Assembly (NCBI GenBank): GCA_021521415.1
Contig: JAIQDT010005784.1
Coordinates: 1 to 64,000, forward strand
Direction of reading: 5' to 3'
DNA length: 64,000 bases
From: Bidens hawaiensis
Lineage: Eukaryota; Streptophyta; Magnoliopsida; Asterales; Asteraceae
Numbering within the stretch: position 1 is the first letter of the stretch; each line of letters begins with the position of its first letter. Below, in pieces: positions 22,828-34,789 of this stretch. A model generated the notes under the pieces. That model ran no database searches and had not been told where the DNA came from. It worked only from the letters and a program-made list of their open reading frames with translations. The position numbers and the translations under genes are program-made.

Positions 22828-25800
22828 TAAAAAAGGCAGCCTAGGCATCAGTCTTGGCCACCTTTTGGTTTTCTTGAGAAATTTTAAACTTAGCAGAATT
22901 CAACTGTTGTTCAGCCACTTATGAATAAGTTACCGGCTTCTTAGACTTTCGTCTTAAGTAAGCTGCTTGAACCACATTTGAATTTTCATTCTTACATAAC
23001 GGTGCAGTTGGAATAAACTTTGGTTTTACTTGACCATGTGTCTCATTTACATGAATAACCTTTCGAGGATTCACGTTTGAAAACATTATGTGAGTTTCAT
23101 CATCATACGATACCGGACGTTTCAGAATCTCTTTTATCAAAGGAACTGGTTTTAATTGTTCCTTCACAAAAGGATAAAGATTTTGAAATTTCTGTTGTCC
23201 ACAATTCCTCACAACATGACCTTGTTGACCGCAAAGAAAGCAACTTCGCATGTCCACACGATCGCTTTGAGGTTTAGTAGTAACATATGACAAAGAGGGT
23301 TGATAACTCACATTTTTGGTAAAACTTTTAGCTGACTCATCAGACGACATTGATTTCTTCTTTAGATAAAAATCCAAATTAGAACCATTAGAAAAACTTT
23401 GCAAAGTATCCGTACCCATTGATTTTACAAATTGAACTTTCTTAGCTTGTTTTTCTTTAATCAACGGATCAGATGTCATTGATGTTTTAGCTTGAGTATA
23501 CCGACTTTCAAGTTATTGAATCTTAGAAGTTTCATTATGAAAAACACTTTCAATCAGTTCGGTTTAATGATACTAATTGGAATGTCTTTCTCAGTAAACA
23601 TCGTGTCAATTCCTTTCAACTTGAATACACGACCAGTTGTCGGTTTTGAAACAGTAGGATTGATAAAGTGCATCAAATCCTCATCAGAAACTTTAGGTTT
23701 TTCTGGTTTCTTCACCTTAACCGGTTTAACCTTAACAGGAGTATTTTGTTTCACCTGAGTTGTGTGCGAACCATACACAGCATTCTCAAATTCATGAGGT
23801 TCACACAGTATGTGATTAGAACTTGGGATGTTCTTGTTTTTGTGTATAATTTCAGGTTCGAACACATCTTCAATGATGACTTTGTCTATATTTTCAACAA
23901 AGACTTTGTTGCTTTGAACATAAGGTTTTTGAATTGTAGATTGGGCTTTAACAGTTTCAGGTTTTACTAGGTTTGCCTTTTCAGAAATTACAGATTCTTT
24001 GACAATCACATCCTCTTCCTTTCTAGCAAAAGGATTTGGTTTGTAATCATTGTGAAAAGGTGGAGGAATTTCAACAAAACTTATTCCTTTATTTGAATCT
24101 TTTTGCTTACTTGATACTTCAATTATCTCATTTAGTAAAATTGAAGAGTTTCTGAATTTTCCCAATTTGTTCTTTAACTCCAAAACCTCATTTTCAAGCT
24201 CGGTTATTTTGGTTCTAAGTTTCAAGATTTCTTGAAACTTTTGATCATTAATCGTCATTTTAACCGATAAATCAGCCTTAAGATCATGATTGCTTATAGT
24301 TAAAGCCTCAATTTTCTCTCTTGAATTCATTTGAGAAGTTAAGGATTGTCTGTAAGTGTCCTTTAATGAAACTATCTCTTTTAACAAATTATCATTTTGA
24401 AGTTTTAAGGAATCTATCTTAGGCTTGTTGAGTTCACAATCAGCACATGAAACATTAACAGAGAATTTAGAATTAGAAGCACTAACCTCATTTTGTTTAG
24501 ACATGCAAGCCGAAGAGGTTGAGTCCACTGATTCTAGCCATACATGCAAAACTGGTTGGAAGCTTTACACTTGAATCATCAGAATCAAACTCAGTATCAG
24601 CATCAGAAGATAGCTCGCTTCCACTAGCATCTTGAAAATTCTCGGTAAATCCAAACATTGCCAGATTTTCTTGATTGTTGTTACACAACAATATTTGAGA
24701 CCAATCATCTCCATCCAGATTAGACAACAGTGCCTGACTTCCAGAAGACGATGGTTTTGTACCAGAAGATTTTCCCGCATCACTCCCACTTTTACCAGAT
24801 GAATTCTGATCTTGCTTTCTAAGACCAATGTACTCTTTCTTTAGCTTATCACATTCCTTTGCAAAATGCCCAAACTCTTGACAATTGTAGCACTTGACCT
24901 TTAACTTATCAAACCCCAATTTGTTATTCAATGAAGGAAGATCTTTATCCGTTCCCTGCATAAACTTTTTCACTTTCCTGACTATCATAGCCATGTTCCA
25001 CTTTAAGTCCATAAGTTCTAGATCATCGGGATCAATTGGATCATAGTCTTCAACGGTTAAATCACTTGTTGCAATCTTGCTACTAACCAAATTCTCGTAT
25101 GAAGACATAAAGGCAGACAAAAATGCAAAATTTTGTTCAGCCTCCTTTATGTTTACATTTGTTTGAGATGAGAATTGATTTGTAGGTGATGAATTTCCAG
25201 ATCCTCCAGATGAACCAGAAACACCAGAAAATCCAGTATTTCCAGCTGTGTAGAAACATGCTCGTGGATCACTATACACTGTCGTTGCATTCTCACTGGC
25301 ATTCTGTGTGAGAAATGTTGTGATAGGAGAAATGGTTGAACTCAATGGCATACTTCCACCATACAAAGCAGGATCTTGACTATCCTTGGAAGACTTTGAC
25401 ATTTAAGATCGTATTCTCGTGCCTTGATCTTTTTCATAAATTCCGATGCTATCAAATCTTCATTACTGAAATAATTATTTTCTTTCAGAACCATCAAGAA
25501 AGTAGAGTAGGAACTCGGTAGTGCACTTTTAATGGTATCAATTTTGTCAATCTCTAAAGTTTCCAATTTCATCTTATCCATTTCAACTATCAAATGATTA
25601 AACCTTGTTATCATTTCTTCAACAGTTTCACCCTTAAGCAGATTAAAGTTTCTGAATTGAAACTTGAGCATAACCTTTTTGTTTTCAGCGGTGTTTCCCA
25701 TACTTCTCATTCGGATATATTGAAATAAAGAAGCACAAATCTTTATACTCCCTACTTGGTGAAAGATGTTTTCAGGTAAAGCTATAGTAAGAGTTGAATA

Positions 25801-26040
25801 AGCCTTTGTCTCAATTTCCAAAGCTTTCTTTTCTTCAACCGAGTATTGTGAGATAGCCTTAGGTATGAAACCAATAGTCTCATCCCCAATCATTGGAACA
25901 GTGTAAACCTCATCCAAACAGTACGAACAATCAGGGTGAACTGACCCTAGATGAGCACGGAAACGAGGTTCCCATTTAGCAAAATCGCTAAATTTTATCA
26001 ACCTTGGACATTTCGAATGTGAACCGATCTCGGTGTCCAG
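22823..26040 (-). pseudogene. Copia-2 gag, truncated at the N-terminus and frame-shifted
   Basis: Begins within the conserved [10 protein letters not shown] segment at the junction with Copia-3; the natural start, leader and PBS are deleted. A UBN2 domain (26040-25440), first knuckle CYNCQEFGHFAKEC (about 24849-24892), coiled coil (24470-24100) and second knuckle CFLCGQQGHVVRNC (about 23208-23250) follow. Frameshifts fall near 25400, 24540 and 23562. Nonsense codons occur near 23516, at 22919 (Gln to stop) and near the C-terminus (Trp to stop in DAWAAF). Like Copia-1 it is unusually long with two knuckles. Confidence 0.85.
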
Positions 26041-29008
26041 TTGAAATTGCGACTGAAGTCTGCTTCTTGCATTGCCACGACACCAATCTGCCACCAAGAA
26101 ACTGACATCCTCCAGTTGTTGACTTCCGACTCTGATTGCACCCTCCATAATCAGAATCTGTGTAAGCGACTAGCTCCAAGTCTCCTCCTCTCGGGTACCA
26201 CAACCCCAGCTTCGGTTTGCCCTTGAGATACCTCAGTATCCTCTTCACACCCTTCAGATGAGATTCTTTTGGGTTTGCCTGAAAACGAGCACAAAGACAA
26301 ACAGCAAACATTATATCAGGCCTAGAAGCAGTTAAGTACATTAAAGAACCTATAATAGCCCGATACTGAGTTGGGTCCACATCTGCATCACCGTCTGACT
26401 CAGCACCCAATTTGTGATTGACGCAGATTGGAGTGTCGAATGGAGTGCTGTCCTCCATCTTGAAGCGTTTGAGCACATCATGGACATACTTGGTCTGATG
26501 AATGAATATCTCATCCTTCTTCTGATCAAGCTGCAATCCTAAAAAGAAAGTTAGTTCACCCATAGCACTCATTTCAAACCTTTTCTTCATGACGGCCTCA
26601 AACTCCTGACACATGGAGACTTTAGATGCAGCAAATATAATGTCATCCACGTAGACTTGCACCAGCAGGAAGTCGCTTCCTTCTCTCTGAACGAACAACG
26701 TGCTATCAATCTTCCCTCTTTCAAAACCATTTGCAAGCAAGTAATCTGATAAAGTTGAATACCAGGCACGAGGTGCCTGATGTAGTCCATATAATGCCTT
26801 GCTTAACTTGTACACGTGATCAGGAAAGTCTGGGTCAGGAAAACCCGGAGGTTGCTTAACATACACTACCTCATCAACTTTCCCATTCAGAAACGCACTC
26901 TTCACATCTAACTGAAATACCTTCATCTTCTTATAAGCAGCGAACGCCAAAAACAATCTAATGGCTTCCAACCTTGCGACAGGAGCAAACAATTCATTAT
27001 AATCAATCCCCTCTTGTTGATTAAAACCTTTCACAACTAGCCTCGCCTTGTTTCTTATGATAATCCCTTTCTCATCTCTCTTGCACTTAAACACCCATTT
27101 TGTGCCTATCGCATGCACATTCTTCGGTTTTTCAACCAAATCTCATACTTCCATTTTCTTGAACTGAGCCAACTCTTCTTGCATAGCTTCGACCCACGAG
27201 CTGTCCTTGAGAGCCATTTGATAATTTTTCGGTTCAATCTGGCTGATAAAGCAGGTGTACAAGCATTCGTTGATTATCCCTGTCTCCTTGATGCTTGTGT
27301 AAACACAGGTGTGCTCATTCAAGCTACGTCTTGTTTGTACACCGGAGGACACATCACCAATCACATTCTCCAAAGGGTGATCTTTATGAATTCTCGTGGT
27401 CGGAACAGAACCGACATGCATATTGTCTTCCAAGTTAGAAGAGAGCTCGTCAATGGTTGTTTCATGCTGAGAGTGAAATGGATTGAAAAATTCTTCTTCA
27501 GTCGAGGTAGCAGGGGTATCGACAGCATTTGATGAGGAAGGTTGACATTTATCGATCAGCTGTCTTTGCAATAGGTTTTCTTCCTCATCAAGGATCATCT
27601 TCGTAGCAACTCTCTCCTCTTCTTCAGCAATATCCAAATACGGTATGTTAAAAGACTTAAAAAGTTTAACATAGTCGAAAAACTCAGCAGGTCCGTTGCT
27701 CGGTTTTGGCGGTTGGTAACTTGTGATATCGGTGTTACACACCACCTCAACCTTGCTGGTCGATGTATTGAAGACACGTCTGTTGGGAGTCCCAACAACA
27801 TAACCGACTAAGATTCCTTCATCGGCTACTTCACCGAATTTAGAATTTGTCTTCAAAATCGAACAAGGGGACCCGAATGGTTCAAGACCACTCAAGTTGG
27901 GCTTTCTCCCATGCATAAGCTCATAACACGTTTTACCAAGTCTTTTAACAGTTAAGACTCTATTCAGAACATAACAAGCTGTAGCAACAGCTTCAGCCCA
28001 AAACACCACAGGAAGCTTCGAATCAGCCAGCATAGTTCTGGCTCCTTCAATTAATGTTCTATTCTTCCTTTCAGCCACTCCATTCTGTTGCGGTGTATAC
28101 GGAGCGCTGTATTGGTGTTCAATCCCTCTCTGAAGGCAGAAGATCTCCATCTCAAAATTCTTGAACTCCGTTCCATTGTCACTCCTGATGAACTTAACCC
28201 TTTTATCCATAACGTTCTCAACTTTGGTAATCAAATTCTTCACCATCTGAGCCGTTTCGTCTTTTGATTTCAGGAAATACACCCACGAATATCGTGAGTA
28301 GTCATCAGTGATCACCAAGCAATAAGAAGTTCCTCCTAGACTTTTTGCATTCACGGGACCGAAGAGATCCATGTGAAGCAACTCCAGAGTACTGGCAATT
28401 GAATTGACTTTCTTGGTGAGATGGGATTTCTTGTGCTGCTTTCCCTTCTTGCACGCTATACATTTATCTTCAAAATTGAAATTCTTCAAGGGAACGCCCA
28501 GCACAAGTCCATTCCTGACAATGTGGTTTATCTTCCGAAGATGAATGTGCTCCATTCTCCTATGCCACAATTCGGACTCTGATTCACTCGCTTTTGTCAT
28601 AAGGCATGATTCTGCTGTGGCCATTTCAGTTGATCTCATATCCATAATATATGTATTTCTTTCACGTGGAGCCTTCATCACAATCCACTCCTCTGGTATC
28701 TGAAAACAAGGTTTCAACACGATCGCCTCATTCTTCGTAAAGTGAACGGTGTACTCCTTATCACAGATCTGCGACACACTCAGCAAATTGTGCTTCAATT
28801 CTTCTACAAAGTTAACCTTCTCCAAAGTCATCTTTCCGTTTGACACCGTTCCCATTCCAGTAATCTTGCCACCACTTTCACCGGCAAAGCTAACTCTCCC
28901 TCCTTGAACAGGTTTCAAATCATGTAACAAGTATTTGTTACCCGTCATGTGCCGGGAACAGCCGCTATCTACAACCCAAAGATTGTTGGCAGCCCTGTTC
29001 AACTGTTC
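26041..29008 (-). pseudogene. Copia-3 pol (PR-IN-RT-partial RNase H), one nonsense codon and 3' truncation
   Basis: The frame opens right after CAG at 29009-29011. The protease site VDSGCSRHMTG is near residue 15; the integrase zinc motif (LWHRRMEHIH ... CIACKKGKQ) and core with HMDLFGP (about residue 213), RSDNGTEF (about 278) and NGVAERKNRT (about 313) give the usual spacing of about 35 between the last two acidic residues. RT motif [12 protein letters not shown] and the YVDDIIF box are intact (about 26900 and 26645). A single nonsense codon (TGG to TGA, 27143-27145) lies between integrase and RT in otherwise one frame. RNase H breaks off after [14 protein letters not shown]. Confidence 0.9.
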
Positions 29009-29033
29009 CTGCACAATAAAGCAAAAGATTAGA
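29009..29033 (-). promoter_or_regulatory. Gag stop / branch-point / splice-acceptor-like junction of Copia-3
   Basis: The gag stop TAA (29029-29031) lies in CTAATC, followed by 20 nt (pyrimidine-rich, ending ATTGTGCAG) and then the pol frame. Spacing is identical to Copia-1/2 although the families differ, so the layout looks selected. Confidence 0.6.
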
Positions 29034-31649
29034 ATTTAGGGATCCAAGACCAATTGGTCTTGGATCTATACATCCCAAACTTTGTCTTTCCAAAGTTAGT
29101 ATCTCGATAATTCCTGTAAGTTCCATTAGGATATCTCATTGAAGATTGATTGTGAGGCCTACCAAACCTCTGTGAATTGAAAGAATTATAGCTTGTGGTT
29201 TGGTTATTAGCAGTGTAAAACTGAGATTTGTTTCTATGAAAACCTGAATTAGTCACATTCTTGAATTTTAAATGGTTTTCATTTTTAGGAGCATGATAAT
29301 TACTATTAGGTCTATTCTCATCTTTAGTAGGCCTTACACCTCTGAATCGCTGCTTCAGAGGGCAATTTGCAACAAGATGTCCTAATTGATTACATCTAAA
29401 ACAACACCTATGCTCAACTTTTTTATCAACCGGTGTTTTAGATGTCGAGGCTATATTACCGGCCGTTCGTCTCACATATGGTGGGACGTACGGGTTTAGT
29501 GGAGTACTCTTTTTATTCATTTTATCTTTTTCTCCACTCTTGGGTAACACAACCTTCTCTTTTGCCTTACCAGACTCGGATGACTTATCTGAATCTGATG
29601 AGACTGGACTTTGATCAGAAATTTCAACACTTGAAACAGGCGAACTTGTTTCGCCTCTACTAACATTTGGTTCTTTAACAGTTACTTTAATTGGCACTGT
29701 CTGAGCAACCTCAAAATCAACAGATTTCTGAACACTAGGGTTAAAAGTGTAATTGTGATTGTATGGTGGTGGAACCTCATGATAACCGATTCCTCCTCTC
29801 TTAGCAGAGGAACCTTGATCACTAACAGGTGATTAAGAATAGCAGAGGAATTTCTGAACTGCTCCAGTTTTCGATTCAGTTCCACCACTTTCACCTGGTG
29901 GTCAGCAATCTGTTTTTCTCTCTCAGCAATTAGTTTGGTCTTTTCTTCCAAAACTTCATAACTTAAATCAATCACTTCAATTTTTTCAGCAAGTTTTGTT
30001 TTTAGACTTTTAACATCCTTTTCACAAGCTTTTATTTTAATTTTATAATTATTTTCTCTTGATTTAATAAAGTGATGATCTTCTTTTAAGGTTTTAAATT
30101 CAGCATCCAACCTAACATACTGATCGGTTATGGTTGCTAGTTGCTCAGACAAGTTCTCACATTTTGAACAAGTCGGTTTAGAACATACCTCGGAGAGCTG
30201 GTCATTAACGTCTGCCATTAGAGCTTTTTCCTCTCCGGTAACCTTCTCACTTTCTTCAGTTTCTACCTTTGCCAAATTTGCCTGCTCAAAAGTTTCTTTA
30301 GAAAGCAGGTTCCAGTTGTATTCTCCATCTACTCTAGACATCATGGCACTATAATCTTTTCTACCCTTACTTTGCTGTGGAGACCTACCCTGACTTCGTT
30401 CCACACGCTCATTCCTGCATTCTTTTGCAAAGTGACCATTTTGTTGACAATTGTAGCATCTCACCTTTGCCTTGTCAAACCCCGGCTTTCCACCGACAAA
30501 CTTCCTTCCCGTCTTTCTCATAAACCTCTTTACTCTTCTCACGATCATGGCCATTTGCCATTGTAAATCCATTTCTTCCATATCGTCAGCATAAATCTGA
30601 TCGTAATCTTCATCCAACATAGCTGGATCAACAATCTTCCCTTGAATGTAGTTCTCATAGGAAGCAATGAAGGAAGCATAGAGACCAAACTGCTCTTCAG
30701 CAGACTTGACACTCATAGGCATCTTGGAGTAGTTGTTGTTGGGAGAACTTGGAGAGCAACTACTCTTGCTTACCTGGGGTTGAGAACCACTCGATCCAGC
30801 TGCTACATAGCAAACATCCCCATTGGTGTTAACTGACACATGCCCCTCATGTGATGAGTTGGGGCCCGACTCTCCCTTTGTGTAGTAGGCAGCAGATTCA
30901 GTCTTCGATCCCGAGCTATTGTTGACTTTAGCTCCATACATACCCGGATCTTGAACCTGATCCATAGGTGTCTCTTTTCTGACCATGTTAAGCTCAAAGG
31001 TTCTGAGCTTGTTGACTGCCGTTTCAAGATCATATGTGGGAAAGTCCTTGTCTTCCCTTATCAGCACAGTGTACATCTCCCATTTTGGTGGGAGAGCATC
31101 TAGAAGCTTCTCAACTATTTCTTCTTCTCGGTAGGAAATGGAATAGTTGCTCAATTCAGTCATCAGATGGTAATATCGAGTGATAATATCATCTAAGGAT
31201 TCATTCTTCAAATACTTGAAGACTGAGAACTGGGTTTTGAGCAATTTTATCTTTGAAGCACGAATTCCTACATTCCCTTCAAATCTGTTCTCAAGAGCTT
31301 CCCAAAGCTCTCTTGCTGATGTATACTTTCTGAACGTATGAAGGATCTCTTGAGGAAGAGCCATAGTAATAGCAGCATGAGCCTTGCTCTCGACCTCATA
31401 CATCTTTTTCTCTTCCTCTTCCATTTTACTATACTTTTTAATTTGATCCCGACCTTCATACTCCATAACTGGTGGAATATAACCATCCTGGATGCATACC
31501 CACATCTTCGCATCCTGGTATTTGACGTATTGTATGAACCGATCCTTCCATGCAACGAAATCGGTTCCCTTCAGCAATCTTGGGGCCTTGGTAGCTGACC
31601 CTGCTTCAACTTCCATCTTCACTAACTCAGAGATGTTGATCGACGACAT
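29029..31649 (-). pseudogene. Copia-3 gag (UBN2, coiled coil, two zinc knuckles), one frameshift
   Basis: Starts MSSINISELVKMEVEAG at 31649 and runs through a UBN2 domain (WKDRFIQYV ... about residues 25-200), a knuckle CYNCQQNGHFAKEC (about residue 396), a coiled coil (about residues 475-600) and a basic C-terminal region with a second knuckle CFRCNQLGHLVANC (about 29350-29415). The frame shifts once near 29832 by a one-base loss, so the gag appears as 31649-29682 and 29697-29029. The C-terminus reads WSWIPKF, recalling the W-x-P-K end of many plant copia gags. Gag packages the RNA and forms the particle. Confidence 0.88.
29041..29066 (-). repeat. 26-bp perfect palindrome at the 3' end of Copia-3 gag
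   Basis: Arms GATCCAAGACC and GGTCTTGGATC flank AATT. In the transcript it can fold into an 11-bp stem with a 4-nt loop, ending nine nt before the gag stop. Copia-1 has a comparable, imperfect stem (AAAAGG...GCCCA with TGGGC...CCTTTT) at the same place. Confidence 0.8.
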
Positions 31650-31699
31650 CTTTCCCGAAAAGTAAGAGACCTGAAAAATTCAGAAATATATATATATAT

Positions 31700-31990
31700 A
31701 TATATTTTTTAAAGTACTGTAGGCGAAGTTACGGATAACTTCGCTTGAAGTAGGCGAAGTTGTAGAGAACTTCGCTGATAACACTGCTGATTAACTTCGC
31801 TGATTCTTAACTTCGCTTGAGGTAAGCGAACTTAAGAGGTAGGCGAAGTTGTAGAGAACTTCGCTTGAATTAGGCGAACTTGAGAAGGTAGGCGAAGTTG
31901 TGGATAACTTCGCTTAACCTTATATCTTCGCCGAAACCCTACGCACAGTGACGGCAACTTCGCCTGATGAACACGAAGTTTCTGCAGATC
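31700..31990 (-). repeat. Motif C array in the Copia-3 leader (AACTTCGC / GCGAAGTT)
   Basis: At least eleven copies of AACTTCGC or its complement GCGAAGTT, plus GCGAACTT variants, lie in under 300 bp between PBS and gag. Many are paired head to head, for example GGCGAAGTTGTAGAGAACTTC. The same word occurs in the LTR. A (TA)n tract at 31687-31707 precedes gag. Confidence 0.85.
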
Positions 31991-32151
31991 TGTAAATCGG
32001 ATTTTAACGAGGTTTTTGACTGTGTAAAAGCTTGAACACGATGGTAGGAGGTAAGAATGATCAATAACACAGAAAACACGTCCCGCGAATAGTCGAAACG
32101 GGACGATTTCTACACCCGCATGAATATCCCGAACCACACAATCGAGCAAAC

Positions 32152-32163
32152 GCTCTGATACCA
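32152..32163 (-). other. Primer-binding site of Copia-3
   Basis: The minus strand reads TGGTATCAGAGC two bases from the LTR, the standard initiator tRNA-Met primer site. Confidence 0.92.
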
Positions 32164-32165
32164 AT

Positions 32166-32591
32166 TGTAGGTTCCCTGGACGGATCACACGAGATATCCC
32201 GGTCTACTCAGGTGCGAAATCCCTGCGTAGATCGTTACGAGCGTAGAAAGCAAACCAAACAAACACACACGAATAAACCGAAACACGTTATATATTAATA
32301 ACCGAACTCACGTGATATGAATCACTGATACAGACTCTCGATTAACTCAAACGACTAACTTAACGACTTGACGATTAACTGCACAACTCTAAACAAAGCC
32401 GTAACCTAAGACTTTATATACACGACAACTTCGCCTGATATGTTCAGGCGAAGTTGTCCATAACTTCGCTTGTTCAACAAGTTCGCCTAGGCGAACTTGT
32501 TAACAACTTCGCTTTAAACAAAAACATAAATAACATTACAGACTCGATTACAGACACTAGACTATGAACTACTGACATTTATGCACCAACA
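32166..32591 (-). repeat. 5' LTR of Copia-3 (426 bp)
   Basis: Bounded by TGTAGGTTCC and TGCACCAACA, next to the PBS. It carries motif C inverted repeats and a TATA box. Its 3' partner is missing because the element is truncated. Confidence 0.88.
32412..32501 (-). promoter_or_regulatory. Copia-3 LTR promoter: TATA box and motif C palindromes
   Basis: TATATAAAG on the minus strand (32412-32420) is preceded upstream by an inverted repeat with 14-bp arms ACAACTTCGCCTGA (32425-32438 and 32444-32457) and by a 26-bp perfect palindrome centred on GCCTAGGC (32476-32501). The arrangement parallels the motif A sites of Copia-1/2, although the motif differs. Confidence 0.65.
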
Positions 32592-32659
32592 TTATTACAT
32601 TAAACAAAACGACAAATACATTAAAGATAAATACAAAGACTCGAGACGCAAACCCGTGG
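32592..32659 (-). repeat. Remnant of the Copia-2 5' LTR
   Basis: Matches 13665-13731 of the 3' LTR (TTATTACATTAAACAAAACG, then GACTCGAGACGCAAACC) with few differences, then meets GGGGATGTGAA instead of the LTR end. It fixes the right boundary of Copia-2. Confidence 0.85.
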
Positions 32660-33026
32660 GGGGATGTGAATTTACTTACCTTTAATGAGTAGGATAAACG
32701 AGGACGAGATAATAAAAGAAAAAGTTAGGATGAAAACGGTCAAGCTCCTCGAGATTCACCGACAAATATTCCTAGATGTTAATAACAAAAATTAAACATA
32801 ATAATAGCGAATTACTAATATTTATGACGGGTTTTGAGATTCGATATGGTTGTGTGTAACATTAAAATATTACTAGATGCATTTTCGTTAATTATAGGGG
32901 TATTCATTAATGTTATTGTTGTGGTGGTTATCCTTATTATTATAATAATAATAACAATAATAATAATTGTGATAATAATGAAAATGATTTATAAGTAATA
33001 ACAGTGATAATAGTAATATTAATTAA

Positions 33027-33066
<40 letters not shown>

Positions 33067-33167
33067 GTTGACGAAACCGGGTATTAGAATGACGGGAAAA
33101 TGGCTCAATGTCTCGGTTTATAATGTTTAATTGAGTAGATATTAAAAGAGATATGTTAAAAGAAAAA
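32660..33167 (-). repeat. Solo LTR S, second part
   Basis: Continues the host LTR of Copia-2 after its insertion. It is low complexity, with an (ATT/AAT)n stretch at about 32935-33063. No coding motif. Confidence 0.5.
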
Positions 33168-33934
33168 TGTAACATGCCAAAAGTTCAAGTAATAATATTT
33201 TATAATATTATAATAATCGGGTTTACTTGATTGGGTAAAGAAATAATAAAATAATAAAGGGATGATAAGTAGACTAATTAAAAGGAATTAAACATGGACC
33301 AAAGAGGAAAGATGGGCTTTAGGTCCATGGGCTTAAGGGAGTATAAATACCTCCTTAAACCCTAATCCTTTCTATTTCCATCCATCTTAACCATTTTACA
33401 CCTTAAAACACACACTTAAGCCAAACATTCCCTCCCTAGCCGCCGGCCACCATCCAAATACTCAACCAAGCATAGTAACTTAGGATCTTCAATCATACAA
33501 GCAAGATAACAAGTCCAAGATCGTATATCAAGCAAACCGTAACCTAGAAACATCAAAAAGGTATGTTCTTTATGATTAAAGGTTACATTTTTATGAACGG
33601 TTAGCCAAGAGACTTGAACATATAGTAGATCGGGTCTAGATAAAACATAAAGTTGATAACTTGATGATTAATATGGACGTAAAAGGCTCGTGGTTGGATA
33701 CGGTTCATGAAGGAAGCCCTAGATCTAGCCTAAAGAACATTTTTAGGATTAAAGGTTCAATCTTTATGACAATAACGCGGTAGACCTCGAGCCATGGGGG
33801 GGGGTTAATGAGTGTTAAACGGTTAGGAATGGTGGGTAAAGTAGCTAAAAGATCAAGTTTGGACCGTTAACCGTTAATTTTATCATAAAATGGATAAAAA
33901 GATAGAAAATTTAATTGAAAGCATTAGACCTGGG

Positions 33935-34170
33935 GGTTCTCGGCTAAATCTGAGGGTTTTCGGTCAACAGGCAGTCAATGAGAGTTCTCGGTGGCCATGT
34001 GTTCTCTGTCAGAAATATGTATTCTCGGGGAACCCGAGTTTCCGGCTGCAATGGGTTTTCGGCCAAAATGGTTCTCGGTCAAACCCGAGTTCTCGGTCAA
34101 ACCAAGGTTCTCGTCTAGAGCAGGTCTTCGTCCATCAGGGTTCTCTGCTTGGAGTTCTCGGCCACCCCAT
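33935..34170 (+). repeat. Motif B array in L4 (GTTCTCGGTC words)
   Basis: Roughly ten copies of GTTCTCGGTC, TTTTCGGTC, GTTCTCGGCC or similar lie in 230 bp. The same word forms an array upstream of the Copia-4 extra ORF (55390-55575), in an otherwise unrelated element. Confidence 0.75.
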
Positions 34171-34789
34171 TCTGTTGGGTTTGGGCCTAAATCCAGTTGG
34201 GCCCAGGTACCATAATTGGCAGTTGGGCTTAGCCCATATCTAATATAAAGCAAACTGGCCCATTATCTTAGGCTTAGCAAATAAGCCCAACTTAGAAAAT
34301 GATTTAAAATGTTAATGGAAAATGTGTTAAGGCAGTTAATGAAAATAATTTTTTTTCAAGCTGACCTGGCAGCTTAACCCCAGCCAGGGGCTCTGCCCCT
34401 TGGACCCCGCTAGGGGCTGCCGCCTCTAGAACCCCGTTGCTAGGGGCGCTACCCCCGGACCCCCATTCGTTGAGGATAATATTTAAACTAGAAACACGAT
34501 ATGGGTAGTGATAGTTAAATTGATACGTGTTGAGTTTCTAGCTCCATTCATTGTTATGTTTTCAGGGCTGTGTGCATACTCGATGTGATTTGTTAATACA
34601 CTTATCCTAAGTGATAAGTGTATGCCCTATGTGATATATGTGAACGGTATGAATGATTGCTTGTCGGTACGTGAACGATCTTCGGATATTGCACCTACTG
34701 CCAAGTTATAATTATGAATATGAATGTTATGTATGAACTATGAATGATACGTATGTATGCTATGAATGAATGTAAGAGATAGAAAGACA

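Larger units (their letters stand above)
26041..32591 (-). mobile_element. Copia-3: near-intact 5' part of a copia element inserted in the Copia-2 5' LTR
   Basis: Contains a 5' LTR (32166-32591), a perfect PBS, a motif C leader, gag and pol up to RNase H. It ends abruptly at about 26040 inside RNase H, where Copia-2 gag begins. The base pairs right of its LTR (TTATT, 32592-32596) lie inside sequence matching the Copia-2 LTR at about 13666, so it inserted there. One later deletion removed the 3' end of Copia-3 together with the inner Copia-2 LTR, leader and gag start. It is the least decayed copia copy in the window and a different family from Copia-1/2. Confidence 0.85.
13213..32659 (-). mobile_element. 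Copia-2: decayed copia element with an extra 3' ORF, invaded by Copia-3
   Basis: In minus-strand order: a 5' LTR remnant (32592-32659), [Copia-3 insertion], gag (26040-22823), pol (22802-19505), a 2.7-kb spacer, an extra ORF (16821-13774) and the 3' LTR (13739-13213). The left flank is CGGGA (13208-13212) and the right flank GGGGA (32660-32664), consistent with a target duplication if about 8 bp of the 5' LTR end were lost. An extra ORF between pol and the 3' LTR is the arrangement known from Sireviruses and some Asteraceae copia elements. LTR termini and gag place it in the Copia-1 family. Confidence 0.85.

Noticed and set aside
31832..32188. 118-residue minus-strand ORF at the Copia-3 LTR/leader
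   Set aside because: It crosses the PBS and the motif C array, has no domain, and is best explained as chance.
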